A DNA stretch of 64,000 bases from the NCBI GenBank assembly GCA_030620095.1, contig JAUTXW010004485.1, positions 72,501 through 136,500 on the forward strand, read 5' to 3'. A program made the position numbers and the translations under genes. Below are positions 10,563 to 22,164 of this stretch, one piece after another. This stretch comes from Kuschelorhynchus macadamiae (Eukaryota; Arthropoda; Insecta; Coleoptera; Curculionidae). Under the pieces are notes generated by a model. It did not search any database, had not been told where the DNA came from, and saw only the letters and a program-made list of their open reading frames with translations. Each line of letters opens with the position of its first letter. Position 1 is the stretch's first letter.

Positions 10563-11906
10563 ATGCCGCGAAGATATAATCAGCAATCACAGCTAATAGT
10601 TTTGAATATCTTGGCTTTTTTTCAATTGGAAAAAGAGCAAGCTAAAAATGGAATCCTTCCGCAAACTGATAATATAATTGAACGAGCTTCAAATGCAACA
10701 AAACTTAGCCATACAACAATCATAAATATTAAGAAAAGAGGAATAACGAGCGATGAATCCTTTACCTCCAGAATGTCTCAAAAGCAAAAAGAGGTAAAAA
10801 CAAAAATTACAGATTACTTAAAGAACAAAATAAGAGATACGATCTACTGCATGTATGCGAAAAATGAATATGTTACAATGCAGACTTTGCTTAAAAAACT
10901 AAAAGAGATAAATGAATATTTTAATTTTTCCATCACCTCGCTAAGAAAATACGTAAAAAGTATTGGTTTTAAGTGGAAGAAATCAAATAATAGAAAATAC
11001 CTGATGGATTTGCCCCACATCGTCCACAAGAGAATCAATTTCTTGAGGGAATATGTCAAAAATCAAAATCTAGGACAAGATGCTTATACCACCGTATTTA
11101 TTGATGAGACTTGGATTTTTAGTAAAGGTTCGTTTAGAAACAGCTGGCAGGATAACACTATGTCTACAAGTTCTAAAAAAGCTAGTGAAGGTCATCGATA
11201 TATTGTAGTTCACGCTGGATCAAAGGAAGGATTTATTAAGGGGGCCAGTTTAATATTTAAAAGTGGACTAAAAAGCGGAGATTATCATGACAATATGAAC
11301 AAGCAAAATTTTGAAAATTGGTTTAAAAATCAGCTGGTACCAAATCTTCCTCCAAAAAGTTTGATAGTGATGGACAACGCAAGCTATAATTCCGGCCTTT
11401 TAGAGGATATTCCAAGAAAATCATGGACAAAGCAGAGATTGATTGGATGGTTAAAAGAAAAGAACATTGACTTCCCAGAGAGGGCCATGAAGGATGAAAT
11501 ATGAAGCATTGTAGAAAAAAATTGTAACATTGAAAAAACATTCTACCTTGACGAATATGTGAAACCTTTGGGCCACAAAATACTAAGACTTCCTCCATAC
11601 TATTGTCAATTTAATGCTATTGAAATGGTATGGTCTGAGTGTAAGAGGAAATACAACCAATACATTGCTAGTCTGAAGGGGACACCATCGGAAATTTTGG
11701 CCATGTGGGAAAAAGCGATAAATGAAGTATCTTCAGAGCATTGGAAAAATTATGTCAGCCACACAGAAAGGGTAATCCAAGAAGCTTGGAAGACAATACA
11801 GATATGTGATGCTTCAGACATTGCGCCACTTGTAATTAGTGCCGACGAAGACAGCAGTGACGATGAAGAATTTAGTTCTGATTGTGAAGACAGTGAAGGG
11901 GAGTAG
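10563..11906 (+). pseudogene. Tc1/IS630-like transposase, one in-frame stop
   Basis: ATG at 10563 (MPRRYNQQSQL) opens a frame that stays open for 447 codons except for one TGA at 11502-11504, after AMKDEI. Order: N-terminal helix-turn-helix region with a SHTTIINIKKRG recognition-type helix (about residues 45-60), a second DNA-binding segment with FSITSLRKYVKSIGFKWKK (about 118-138), first catalytic Asp in VFIDETWIF (about residue 181), HAGSKEGF, GDYHDN, second Asp in LIVMDNASYNS (about 270), Glu in FNAIEMVWSE (about 355), and an acidic tail (DEDSSDDEEFSSDCEDSEGE) at the C-terminus. All catalytic residues are present. The protein would act in the nucleus on the element's 33-bp ends. Whether the TGA is read through is unknown; a simple nonsense mutation is more likely. 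Confidence 0.85.
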
Positions 11907-11955
11907 TTTTTATTTTTAAAGTTAGTTAGTTATACATTAATTTCTCTCTTTTAGT

Positions 11956-12131
11956 TTTTAAAGCAAAGTCTGCATTGTAACATATTCATTTTTAGCATAC
12001 ACGCAATAGATCAAATCTCTTATTTTGTTCTTTAAGTAATCTGTGATTTTTGTTTTTACCTTTTTTTGTTTTTGAAACATGCTGGAGGTAAAGGATTCAT
12101 CGTTCGTTATTCCCCTTTTCTTAATATTTTT
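11956..12131 (-). repeat. Inverted copy of the transposase 5' coding segment
   Basis: Read on the minus strand this interval matches 10725-10898 of the transposase coding region at roughly nine in ten positions: GAATAACGAACGATGAATCC, the GAGGTAAAGG stretch, AAATGAATATGTTACAATGC and CAGACTTTGCTT all recur. It sits just after the transposase stop. A read-through transcript could fold into a stem of about 175 bp with a loop of about 1.06 kb. Confidence 0.88.
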
Positions 12132-12557
12132 TCAGTATTGTCTGTAATTGAGAATTAAAATAATTTTGATGAAAATGGGTAACTGGCGTCAATTTATTAC
12201 ATTGCAAACAAAGAATAAGACTAAGATGAAAGAATTTATATTAGTAAAGTCTTATTTGCAAAATAATTTTAGTTTTTGAAGTTATAATAGTTATTTTTGT
12301 ATTAAGTGTGCAAAATGAGGGTTTTTTTATGGCAATGAGAGTGTTAATTTTTTGCCAGCCATTTTCGACAAGTTGCAGCGCTTTCTGTACAGAAAATGCC
12401 AATTTTAAATTCGCTTTAGCCAGTGCTGAACGCACCCCTCCTATCTACATCACTGCATACGTTTAGGTTAGGAATCATCGCTGAAATATAAATAATATAA
12501 GAAATACGTTATTTGAAACCAGCGTGACGTCATTCCAGAAAGGTAATGCGCCAACTA

Positions 12558-13320
12558 TACCGAGATTAGATTCGAATTCGTCATAGCAAAAAACCCTCAG
12601 ATAAAAATTTTCACTCCAATATTTACATTATCATAGAGTTTATTCAAAAAATGGAAAAATTAAAAAAAAGTTTTAGCACCTTGTATCTCGAGAACGAATG
12701 CCTTGTGAGACCATATTTCTGGGTCCTGAATATGTAACTGAAGTATTGACATTTCCTCATGAATCATGGTTATATATTTTTTTTTGGACTATACAAGGTC
12801 GCCCTAGAACGATGGCGTTAAAAGGTAAAAATATAAACTTCAATAGCTTTTAGCTTTTCAACAAATGATAAACCCGTCAAATTTCTTCTATTCTGTTGGT
12901 AGCTCTACGAATATGAATATATATCTTCAAAAAACTAAAATATTTTTTGTTTAAAAAAAAAATAGTTAAAAAACCAACAGTGAATCATGTCAAATTTCTC
13001 TTATCTCTTTGTGTATAAAATCTAATTATATTACTATTATGGATCATATAAATTGGCAGCTGTTAAAAAAATGTTTTTGCTTTTATTCTCTAAACTATTT
13101 AAAATATTTAAACACGGTTTTCATAGTTCCTTGTAACTTTTAGTGGCGTAAAAATTTTTTCCCCATAATTTCTGAACTGCCTAAAATTTTTAGATACAGT
13201 TTTCACAGTTCTATATGACTTCTAATCATATAAATTATTTTAGAGAAGTATTTTGGTGGTTGTCAAAAAGTCTAGTTTTCTTAGTTTTTGAAAAGCTGAT
13301 TTTCTTTTAAATATATATTA
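12558..13320. other. Non-coding gap with weak internal duplication
   Basis: AT-rich. Two diverged copies of a ~120-bp segment can be seen at about 13060-13155 and 13160-13250 (ATTTAAACACGGTTTTCATAG and TTTAGATACAGTTTTCACAG variants). No gene. Confidence 0.4.
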
Positions 13321-15388
13321 CACTGGCCTACAATTTTTTTCACCCTCCCAATAATAAAGAAATATTGGGAAATAATACATACCATTTTTTAATAGCCTAA
13401 TTACAACCTTTTATATTGGCAGATAAACAATTTTATTGCGGGGCGGCTAAAATGGGTTAATTTTACAACGGAAAAATTATCTCGACTGGGTTGTTTACAA
13501 CATTAGACATAAAATAAACGTTAAACTTCACTCTTCTGTTGAGTTTCGAATTGAGTGGTTCTCTGTGTATCGATAAGCAAGTGTATGTGAAGACGAGAAT
13601 GTCGAGTCAAACGCGCCGAAGTTACAAAATTTCTACTGACAAATTTTGTTATATTTGTGTAGAATTTCTGGTAAAATCACAATCCGAAAACGTAAAAAAA
13701 GCCTACTTTAAATATTTTATTGTGTTAATTGGGGATCAAGATAAACGGTGGGCTCCCCATGTGTGCTGTGTTAGTTGTAGTGTATCATTGATGCAGTGGA
13801 TAAAGGGAAAGAGAAAAAGTATGCCTTTTGCAGTTCCAATGATATCAAGAGAAACCACCAATCATTCTGACGATGCGTCTTTAAATTGGCAAGCTATTGA
13901 TTTGGGAGATAACGGAGATAACGCATCATCAGGCAGTTCAGAAGAACAGTGCACCGATCCCACTTTTACCACAGGTCCCAGTTCCGGCGGGCCACATTTG
14001 ATTGTTCAAAGTGAATTAAATGATTTAGTACGTGATTTGAGGTTATCCAAGCAATAGTTAGAACTTCTGGGTTCCCGTCTTAAGGAATGGAACGTATTGG
14101 CCAAAGAAACAAAAACTACGAATTTCAGAAAAAAAGAAGGTTTTCTGAATTCTACAGTATGAAAAATTCGTTGTGCGTGTGCGCGGATATAGACAGTGTA
14201 ATGCAGGAACTTGATATTGAACATTCTCCCTGTGAGTGGCGCTTATTCATAGACTCGTCTAAATATAGCTTAAAAGCTGTGTTATTGCATAATGGAAATG
14301 GAAAAAAGCCCATTCAGTTGCAATGAAAGAAAATTATGAAAACATGCGCACGATTTTGGATAAAATAAACTACAATAGGTATAAATAGCAGATATGTGGG
14401 GACTTGAAAGTTATAGCGATTTTACTGGGACTTCAGGGGGGATTTACAAAATATTGCTGTTTTCTTTGTTTATGGGACAGTCGTGCAATAAATCAGTCTT
14501 ACGAAAAATTTGGCCAGAAAGAAGCGAATTTCAACCGGGGTCTCAAAATGTTAAATTTATACCTCTTGTTGATCCCAAAAATGTCCTTTTGCCTCCTCTT
14601 CACATTAAACTTGGGCTGACGAAAAACTTTGTGAAGGCTTTGAATAAAAATGATGATGGATTTAAATACCTAAGACAATTCTTTCCCCAGTTAAGTGATG
14701 CCAAATTAAAAGAAAGCATTTTTATTGGGCCACAAATCAGAAAATTGCCAATTTTACGGAAAAGCTTACCAGGTAGGAACTCAGAGCATGGAATTCATTT
14801 GCTATTGTAGTAAGAGGCAACAATATGGATGAAAATTATGAACAATTGGTTATTAAACTCCTATAAAGCGCTTGGTGCCAGAATGTTATTAAAAATTCAC
14901 TTCCTCCACTCCCATCTGTCATTTTTTCCTAAACATTTGGGAGCTGTTAGTGACGAGCAGGGTGAAAGGTTTCACCAAGATATCAGAACGACGGAAATTC
15001 GGTATCAAGGATGATGGGATCCAGCCATGATGGGTGACTACTGTTGGTTTTTGAAGAAAGAAGATAGGGCACCTCATAAACGGAAAAAATAAAGTTTAAT
15101 TAATGTTTTAAGTTAATATTTTTCTCGTTTGCTTTTCTTTTAGATGTATGGTATGTTTAATAGGCGAAAACTGTAAACATAATCAACAAACAGGGTTAAG
15201 AATTTTCTGAAATCATTTTTTCTATAGATATTAAGTACCGTAACATTCGATATGGTTCTACAACTCTAACAAGAAAACCCTACGTGCTACAATTTTCTAT
15301 TTGTCATTTTCGTATTTGGATCTATTCTATTAAATTATGCTATTCTGATTTGTGTTACAACAAATAAAATTTTTTTTGTCGGCCAGTG
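13321..15388 (+). mobile_element. CACTG-ended DNA transposon (candidate EnSpm/CACTA-like)
   Basis: The element begins CACTGGCCTACAATTTTTTT at 13321 and ends with ...TTGTCGGCCAGTG at 15388, giving inverted termini CACTGGCC(T/G)ACAA. A TTA trinucleotide lies just outside both ends (13318-13320 and 15389-15391). CACTG-type termini with a 3-bp duplication fit the EnSpm/CACTA group. The body encodes a decayed protein of a type common in arthropod genomes but usually left as uncharacterised. The two minus-strand relatives in this window end at CTCAGGCCAACAC (19161) and CACAGGCCAACAC (37627), a matching terminus. Confidence 0.65.
13599..15092 (+). pseudogene. CACTG-element transposase-like protein, copy 1, broken
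   Basis: Likely start ATG 13599 (MSSQTRRSYKIS). The N-terminus has a Cys-pair zinc-binding pattern: FCYIC, then WAPHVCCVSC, followed by GKRKSMPFAVPMISRE. After a stop at 14055 the frame continues as LELLGSRLKEWN, shifts near 14150, and resumes with WRLFIDSSKYSLKAVLLHNG, a DLKV segment near 14403, GGFTKYCCFLCLWDSRA, LLPPLHIKLGLTKNFVKAL, GPQIRKL, and SDEQGERFHQDI near 14950, ending DYCWFLKKED with a stop at 15090-15092. Acidic residues in FIDSS, GDLKV and DEQGERFH could form an RNase H-like catalytic triad, but that is inference. A short internal deletion removes the NHHDDCYFC segment present in the other copies. Several stops and shifts make it non-functional. Confidence 0.72.
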
Positions 15389-16259
15389 TTATTATAGATG
15401 TAACTTAACCTATTTAAAGTTGGATAATAGGTGGATAGTGTTATTTAAATCATATCCGTTAGGTAATGATCTATATATATATAGAGCTTGTTTGGAAATG
15501 GAAATGAATGGAAAAACTACCTACGGTAAGAGTCAGTTACTCTAATACATACTAGAATTACCGCAATGTTAGCCCTGGTACAAGAGAATCCAAAGTCCAA
15601 AGTGTTTTAGGTATGTTTCATTTCCTAATCCTTTTGTTCTTCTTCGACCTTTCGGCTTTTAAAACAAAAGTAAAACGCGCACAGCGCAACAATAGAAATA
15701 TATTTTACAAGTTTTGTTTTTAGAGGTAAAAACAACCGATAAAAGATTCGTGTAATAAATTTAATATTGCATGGTCGAAATACGTTTGATATTATATTAA
15801 TTCATGCAAACCGTCATGATATTACAGACCCATGTTTCAAAAAAAAATAACTAATAAATTGTTTCATACTGCCTCCAATATAATTTAACATAAATGCATA
15901 AATTATTAATTTATGGCCACACTTCCGGATGAAAACGCGTTAAGGATTTAATTATTTTATAGGTGGGAATTAAATTTAAACAGTCAAGTAGCCGAGCAGG
16001 CAGCGCCATATATAATTTAAGCTTTATCACGGCCTTACTTCTGATGTCTAAAGTTAAAAAAATAATTTATTTATGGACCATGTTGCTACACGTTAAGATC
16101 CGCGTAATTTTAAAATGAATTATTTGTTCTTTCAGCGCTAAGTTAAAGAATAGGGATGGGTTGAAAACGTACTGCAAATTTTTAAATAAGGCAAATAATT
16201 GAATGTTAAAAGTCTTTTAGTAATATTAAAAGAAGGACGATGCATACAATGTAATTTTT
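15389..16259. other. Non-coding gap
   Basis: AT-rich; no motif recognised. A short ATATATATAT run occurs at 15474-15483. Confidence 0.45.
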
Positions 16260-17230
16260 CCTTACTTTTCACTGATTTAAAAAATGTGTCACGTCAAAAT
16301 CCTGTGTGTGTTTTTGGACTTGGCCAAGGCATTTGATACTGTTGATCACACCATCCTGAATCAGCAGAACTCTACTAACATTGTTCAAAAGTTATTGGTC
16401 TTATAGGCTACAGGGTTTGGATATTGGTGGTGTTATTAGTTCAGAGATACCAATCAATATTGGGAAGAAAGAACAAACTGTCATAAATTAACTTCGATAA
16501 AACATACTTTATGTCTTTTGATTGTTATACTGGCTCATTGTCTCAGTTTAATATTTTAACGATCGCTCTACCTAATAAACAAATCAATATTAATTTTACA
16601 AACTAAATATAATATTTGGGTGTAATACTAGTGACACATTTAAAATGGAACAATTATATCGAATATGTAAGATAAGATCATGTATCAACAAATTTAAATA
16701 TCTGAAAAAATATTTAGATTTTTCGTATTTAATTACTTTACATGTCATTAATACAACCGCGTCTGATATATGGTATATTGATATGGGGGGAAAGTAGGGG
16801 AAGTAGTTCAAAAATGGTTGTTAAGAATAATTCCGAATAAAAAAATGCTAATGATCTAATAATCCTAAGACAATTTAAGAAACGTGATACACTTAGCACT
16901 ATTACTCATTCCTATGGTATCCGTTTAAAAAAGCTAACTGGCTGCCTACCAAGAATGAACATGACTTTGGGAGAGTGTTGGTATCTGCAAGTGTGTCCAA
17001 AAGTTCAGTCAGAACTTCCCCTTGAGTTCCTTACTATAAATTCAATACACTTACTTAAGGTTAAATTACTTTAGAAAATGCATAGGCGATGTTATTGACT
17101 TTAAAAACAAATTGGTTAAATCAAAATTAATAAGCAAATAAAATCACGATTACTATCATGGACTATCACCACCAAAGTTGAGAAATTTATTCCTTATTTC
17201 GACTTTAACCTGAAAGTCCAAACATGAACA
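16260..17230 (+). pseudogene. Non-LTR retrotransposon reverse transcriptase remnant
   Basis: The plus strand reads FLDLAKAFDTVDHTILN (from about 16310), the standard RT domain block with the first catalytic Asp of Jockey/CR1-type elements. After a gap come INFDKTYFMSF (about 16490), a YLGV...LKWNNYIEY segment (about 16615-16660), RLIYGILIWG (about 16760), and degenerate thumb and C-terminal sequence up to about 17230. The YADD block is deleted or unreadable. Many stops; old and dead. Confidence 0.72.
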
Positions 17231-17439
17231 TAAAAAGAGTCTGAGCCTTATAAATGTCATCACGTTGCGTTTTTGTGTAGGCAATTTTTATTAGTTTTTA
17301 TTTGATTTATATGTAATTTTTTTTTTAAATTAATTTTGTATATTTTATTTTATTTAAATTAATTTTGTTATATGCTAGATTAGGTCAGGTTTGATTAATA
17401 TATGTTAGATATGTCTTTTTATTTTTCTTGTTTAAAATT

Positions 17440-18915
17440 TTGAATGTCCGCATTAAGTCCTAATTGAGCCAAATGCGGTGTAAACGTTGTTGGGGTGAGA
17501 CCTGTTACTGATATGACGAGAGGATCAATGATGACTCTTCCTGTTTCCACAGCGTTTTTATTTCAATTGCCAAGTCGGTGTGTGTTTTCGTCCTTGGGGA
17601 CAGCCATGTCGATTAAAAGTTCACTTATCTTTTCTTTTTTGGATTGAAAGATGATGTCGGGTCTGTTTGCGGGTATTGTTTTATCTGTGTAGATGTCAAT
17701 GTCCCAGGAGAGCTTGTAATCTTAGTTTTCAAGTATGGATGTTGGTGTATAATGGTAGTAAGGGTCTGTGTTTTCCGTTAGTTTGTATGTTGTGGCTGAT
17801 GCTTGATGAACGACCTTCTCGGCTGAGAGTGCCGCATTGTATTCAGTTCTGGCCATTATTCTACATCCACCCGTTATGCGATCGATCGTTTCTCTCTGCT
17901 GGTGACATCTCACCTGTCGATGTCGTCTTGATGATGTGGTTTTGGTAGCTTCTGCTTGCTATGACTTTGTCCTGGATGGATAGCAGGAAGCCTTATGTTT
18001 CGGGGAACAGCTGCTCTTCTTGTAACCACGTATGTGAAAGCTCTTTATGTATGTAGTCTAACTTTATGTTTCTTTCTTACTATATTTTCCTTAGAGTGTT
18101 TTTTCAGATCATGTGTTCATCTTTTCTGGTCGTGATTGGATGTGACTGTGTGCGTCTGCTGCGTGCCTGATTTGAGATGGGTCGAGCGGTGCATAATTCT
18201 TGTCTGCCTTCACTATGGCATTGTGGAGGTTAGTTTCTTTGTTTTTTTATTAAGCGGTTGTATATCTATAATTCCTCTCCCTCCTTCTTTTCTCTCGATG
18301 GTGAGTCTTTCCTTGCAAGCTTTGGGGTGTAACTTCCTGTGTTTTGTGAATTCAGAGCGTATGAGAATGTAAATGTTTTCTATGTCTGTGTGTGACTATT
18401 TAATGATACCGAACGAATACGTAAGAATAGGTATGGCGAAGATGTTAATAGCTTTTGCAAGATTTCTGGACTTCAGTTTTGTTTTTAGTAGTTTTGGGAG
18501 TCTGGTTTTAAATTCCGTCTTGAGCTCTGATTTGATATGAGTGTGGTTAACTTTGGTACTTTGATGGAAGCATAGGGATCTGTATGTTTCTTCTTTGAAC
18601 ATGTTTTCTATGGTTTCATTGTCGATTGTTTTCGTCGTAGTAAACGATTTCTTCATTAAAGCCGTAGTAATTTGCAGTGTGCTCACCCCTGCAATTAGCA
18701 CGAGACGGTTTATCTGTCCGATGTGAAGCACATTCGTTACACAGGTCGTTCCCTGCGCCTTGGGTGGTGCTTTGCATATATTTTGCGAGTGCCCACTTAT
18801 AGAGTTGACTACGATAGCACCGAGTGTTTTTGGTTTTAGACCTAGAATCAGTTTCTGATTTTTTTAAAATTCCGTCCTTAACTGGGTCAAATGTATTTTT
18901 ACTTTTTAACAATAC
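17440..18915 (-). pseudogene. Non-LTR retrotransposon C-terminus, R4/Dong-like (REL-endonuclease type)
   Basis: On the minus strand from 18912: an RT fragment ending LAKAINIFAIPILTYSFGIIK (about 18400), then KERLTIERKEGGRGIIDI (about 18300), LQEEQLFPET (about 18020), a Cys segment CHQQRETIDRITGGC (about 17905-17860) followed by ARTEYNAALSAEKVVHQ, YYHYTPTSILEN (about 17725), and finally ANRPDIIFQSKKEKISELLI then DMAVPKDEN (about 17680-17590) and IDPLVISVTGLTP. The zinc-knuckle followed by RPDII and DMAVP is the layout of the restriction-like endonuclease used by R2/R4/Dong retrotransposons to nick target DNA. Frame changes and stops are numerous. The 5' two-thirds (ORF start, RT palm) is missing. 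Confidence 0.7.
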
Positions 18916-19160
18916 TTCTTTAAATAAATTTTAAAGAAGATTTTAAAACTCGTTCGTCAAGGACTTTATCTATCTACCATTAAGGCGTAAAAACATGTAA
19001 AATAGTAATTTACTTTTTCTACAATCTCATCAACTAAATGATATTTTAAAACGATTCTAGGGAATGATATTTGTAAAAAGTCCATTTAAATCTAAATGAT
19101 GAATCTACAAGGTTAGGAGAATATTTCTTTAATATTTCATGTTATCATTTTCATGAATTA

Positions 19161-20924
19161 CTCAGGCCAACACACATTTTAGTACCTGCGATTTTTTAAC
19201 TGTTCCTGGGTAATTTCTGGATGCAGAATTTGTCAGATCTAGTTTAAAAAAAAAATTGTGTATATATTTTACGTTCTAACTGTTATAATATATAATATTA
19301 CGATTGCCAGTTAAAAAAACAAAGACACATGGATTTAAGTATTTATTGCAAAAACTTAATTTGCATAATTACATTAGTCACTAATCACATAGAAATTTTC
19401 TTTTATACGACTTTCTAGAATGGAGTTTACTAAGGCGGTCTGGCTGAAGGATCCAGCAGTAGTCCGCCATCATGTGGCTATCACCTCGTCCTTGATAACA
19501 ATCTTCCATAGTTTTAATATCCTGATGGAATCTTTCCCCCTGTTCTTCATTACAATCACCTAAGTTTTCTGGAAAACGATCTAGGTGGCTGTGGAGGTAG
19601 TGAACTTTTATACTCATGTTACAGCCGAGAATATTAAAATTTGAAAGCAGTTTCCACTAATTCTCTGCTTTATGATTGCCAAGAAAGTTTTGTACTTCTT
19701 GAACAAAAGAACACCAAGCGTTAGATTCAGTCTCGTTCATTGATGTGGGGAATTGTGGATCCTTAACAAGTTGCCTTATTTGAGGACCATCAAATTTACC
19801 AGCTTTTAGTTTTTCCTTGCTAATACCAGGAAATTTACGTGCAATACTGTACCCAAAACAATTTCCATCTCGATTTAAAGCCTTTACAAATTGCTTCATT
19901 AGGCCTAGCTTGATATGCAAGGGCAGAAGTAAGATTTTTTCTCTTGAAACCAAAGGTTCGTTGATCACGTTTTGTTTTCCTTGAATCATGACATCTCTTG
20001 AAGGCCAATTTTTGTTAACCCAGTGCTCATTTTTAGCTCTGCTGTCCCAAAGGCACAAAAAAACAAGGATATTTTGTATAACCACTCTGCTGTCCAAGGA
20101 AACCATTTTTGTTTCATATTCTTTCTTCATGGTAGTAGAATGACCAATAGGAATTGAGCCATATTTGTTACCGTTATGTAAAAAAACAAGCATTTTTTTT
20201 AAGAGCTCTTTTATAATATTACAGAACACCAAGTCATTTTCCTGAGCGAAAAAAGGCAGCAGATCTTTATCTCTTTTACGATAAAATGTAATATTAGTAC
20301 CTGGACAAAGTGGATTTTTTCTTTTAATCTGGATGCAATTAATTCAGCGGATTCCTTTGAGAGATTCAGGTCTCTTATAAGATCTTTTAGTTCTTCTTGA
20401 TTGAAACACTGCGGAGTTGCTAAATCTGCTGTCGTTTTCTGATTGAATTCTTTGAACTTCGTCAGACGTTGATGTTTCTGTATCATGTTCTGTCAGTTCG
20501 TGTAGACTGCTGAATGATGGAACAGGTATTTCTTCCGAATTCGCTACAGGCCTTCTTGCAGAATCTAGATCAGGATATGTCCATTTGTGTCTATTGTTTC
20601 TATTTATACCTTTAATATTAACGAGACAAAAATAGCAGTCGTCATGATGGTTTGCGGTTCTCTCCAAACCATTGGTATACCAAACTTTAGCCACTTCCTA
20701 TTTCCAGTTGTCCACTGTCGCAAATGTTCAACACGTGTTTTACATATTAAATGTGGGGCTCAAGATTTATCTTGATCTCCTAAATGAACGTCAAAATAGG
20801 CAAGATAAGCTCTTTTCACAAAGTCAGAAATCGTTTTTCTGCTCTCTTTCAAAGTGTATTGACCACACACATAACAAAAAACATCGGGATGATTTACACA
20901 GGTACGTCTGCTTGTGGATGCCAT
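19161..20924 (-). pseudogene. CACTG-element transposase-like protein, copy 2, broken
   Basis: ATG at 20924 (MASTSRRTCVNHPDVFCYVC) opens the same protein family as 13599-15092. The N-terminal zinc-binding block reads FCYVCGQ, GDQDKS-stop-APH (a Trp codon turned into TGA), then KFGIPMVWREP. A frameshift at the NHHDDCYFC block follows, and further shifts occur near 20480, 20230 and 19660. Later blocks are intact: FLCLWDSRAKNEHW, LLPLHIKLGLMKQFVKAL, FDGPQIRQLVKDPQF, FLGNHKAEN, MSIKVHYLHSHLDRFPENL, EEQGERFHQDIKTME and a C-terminal KSYKRKFLCD with stop at 19381. The 3' flank ends CTCAGGCCAACAC at 19161, a decayed form of the family terminus. It is closely related to the copy at 37627-39404. Confidence 0.75.
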
Positions 20925-22164
20925 TGTTTCAGTTTAGTGTCTTGATACTACAAAACGACCAAAATTTACACAAAATGATTGCACAACTTTACTTGGGAAA
21001 ACTCAGTAATATACTAAAACGAGTACAGCCAAGCAGGTATAGAAGGATCGGGTCATAGGCAATTACAGGTATAAAAGTAATTAAGAGCAGTGTATTGAGT
21101 AGTTCCTAGTATAGGAACATTGGGTCAGGGACAATTCCAGGTATCCATTTGGTTAATTAGATTCTGGGAAATTTCTAGTTTGACGATTAAGCACATATTT
21201 ATCTCTTTATTTGTTGTCCTTTATCAGAAAAAAATATCAATTAACCTGTAACCTGTATATCAAAAACTAGAGCTGATAGAAACAATCTGGTGGCATTTTT
21301 TGAATCAGCACATTAAAAACATCTAAAATCAGATATTAGATTTCCGGCACCAAATTTTTGTTTTCATTTTGTTACCCTGTGTTATCGTTTTAAGAGTTAC
21401 ACTTGTGTTTGTGTTTCATTCATATATAACTTAAAATAAAATAAAATATAAAACACATAGCACAGAATATTTATTTTTGTGTTTTCCTAAAGAGCGGTAT
21501 ATTAAATTTTGGCATAAAGGTAGCCAGACTCCTTGGAACGGCCGTGACATCAATGCACAGTGGTTCCATTTGAGCTCATAGCCGGTCATAATTAAACTTA
21601 TTTATTAGTTACAAGAAATCAAAGGGCAAATTTCTAGGATCATTTGAAGGAAATAAAGTTACGTAAATATGTGTCTTTAAAGCTTCGTTTTCAATATACA
21701 GAGTGTTTTTAAAAGTATTTTTCTCTTTATTTCAAAAATTTTTTTAAAAATGATTTTCTTAAAATTAGCTCATTACATTATTATTAAATTATCTCTGCAC
21801 ATTCATAAAATATTCTTAAATTTACAAAAACAGGGTGTAATTTTCTTGAGAGTTAACCTCTAAAATTATTGGACAAAGTGGAAACGAAATCAAACATTTT
21901 AACATGCACTGGCATAGCACTAAAATATTAAAAAACGAAGCATTCTCGTCTTATTCTATATAAATTTAATATCTTAAAGTAATCTTAGGGATGCGTCCTT
22001 CCTTTGTTTTTATTTGTATTTACCTATGAATAATAATACATAAACATCATTTGCATTTGAGTTCTCATTAACTAAGCACGTATAAAAAATACTATTTATA
22101 AGGGATCTCAAATTATCTAATTCTACATAAAACACCTACCGTTTAAAAATTAAACAAAATATTC
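20925..22164. other. Non-coding gap with mariner-type terminal scraps
   Basis: No gene. TACAGAGTG and ACAGGGTG scraps at about 21697 and 21829 look like decayed ends of short mariner-type elements. The expected 5' terminus of the preceding CACTG-type element cannot be located. Confidence 0.4.

Larger units (their letters stand above)
10358..12557 (+). mobile_element. Tc1/IS630-like DNA transposon, copy 2 (near intact)
   Basis: Terminal inverted repeats of 33 bp are almost perfect: TAGTTGGCGCATTACCTTTC continuing to GACGTCA at 10358, and its complement ending at 12557. TA dinucleotides flank both ends (10356-10357, 12558-12559). The 2.2-kb element encodes a transposase broken by a single stop codon and carries an inverted duplicate of part of its own coding region at 11956-12131. 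Good TIRs and one coding lesion suggest a fairly recent insertion. Confidence 0.87.

Noticed and set aside
17667..18372. Two plus-strand Cys-rich frames (93 and 78 codons)
   Set aside because: They are antisense to the R4/Dong-like retrotransposon C-terminus; the Cys content comes from the complementary strand.
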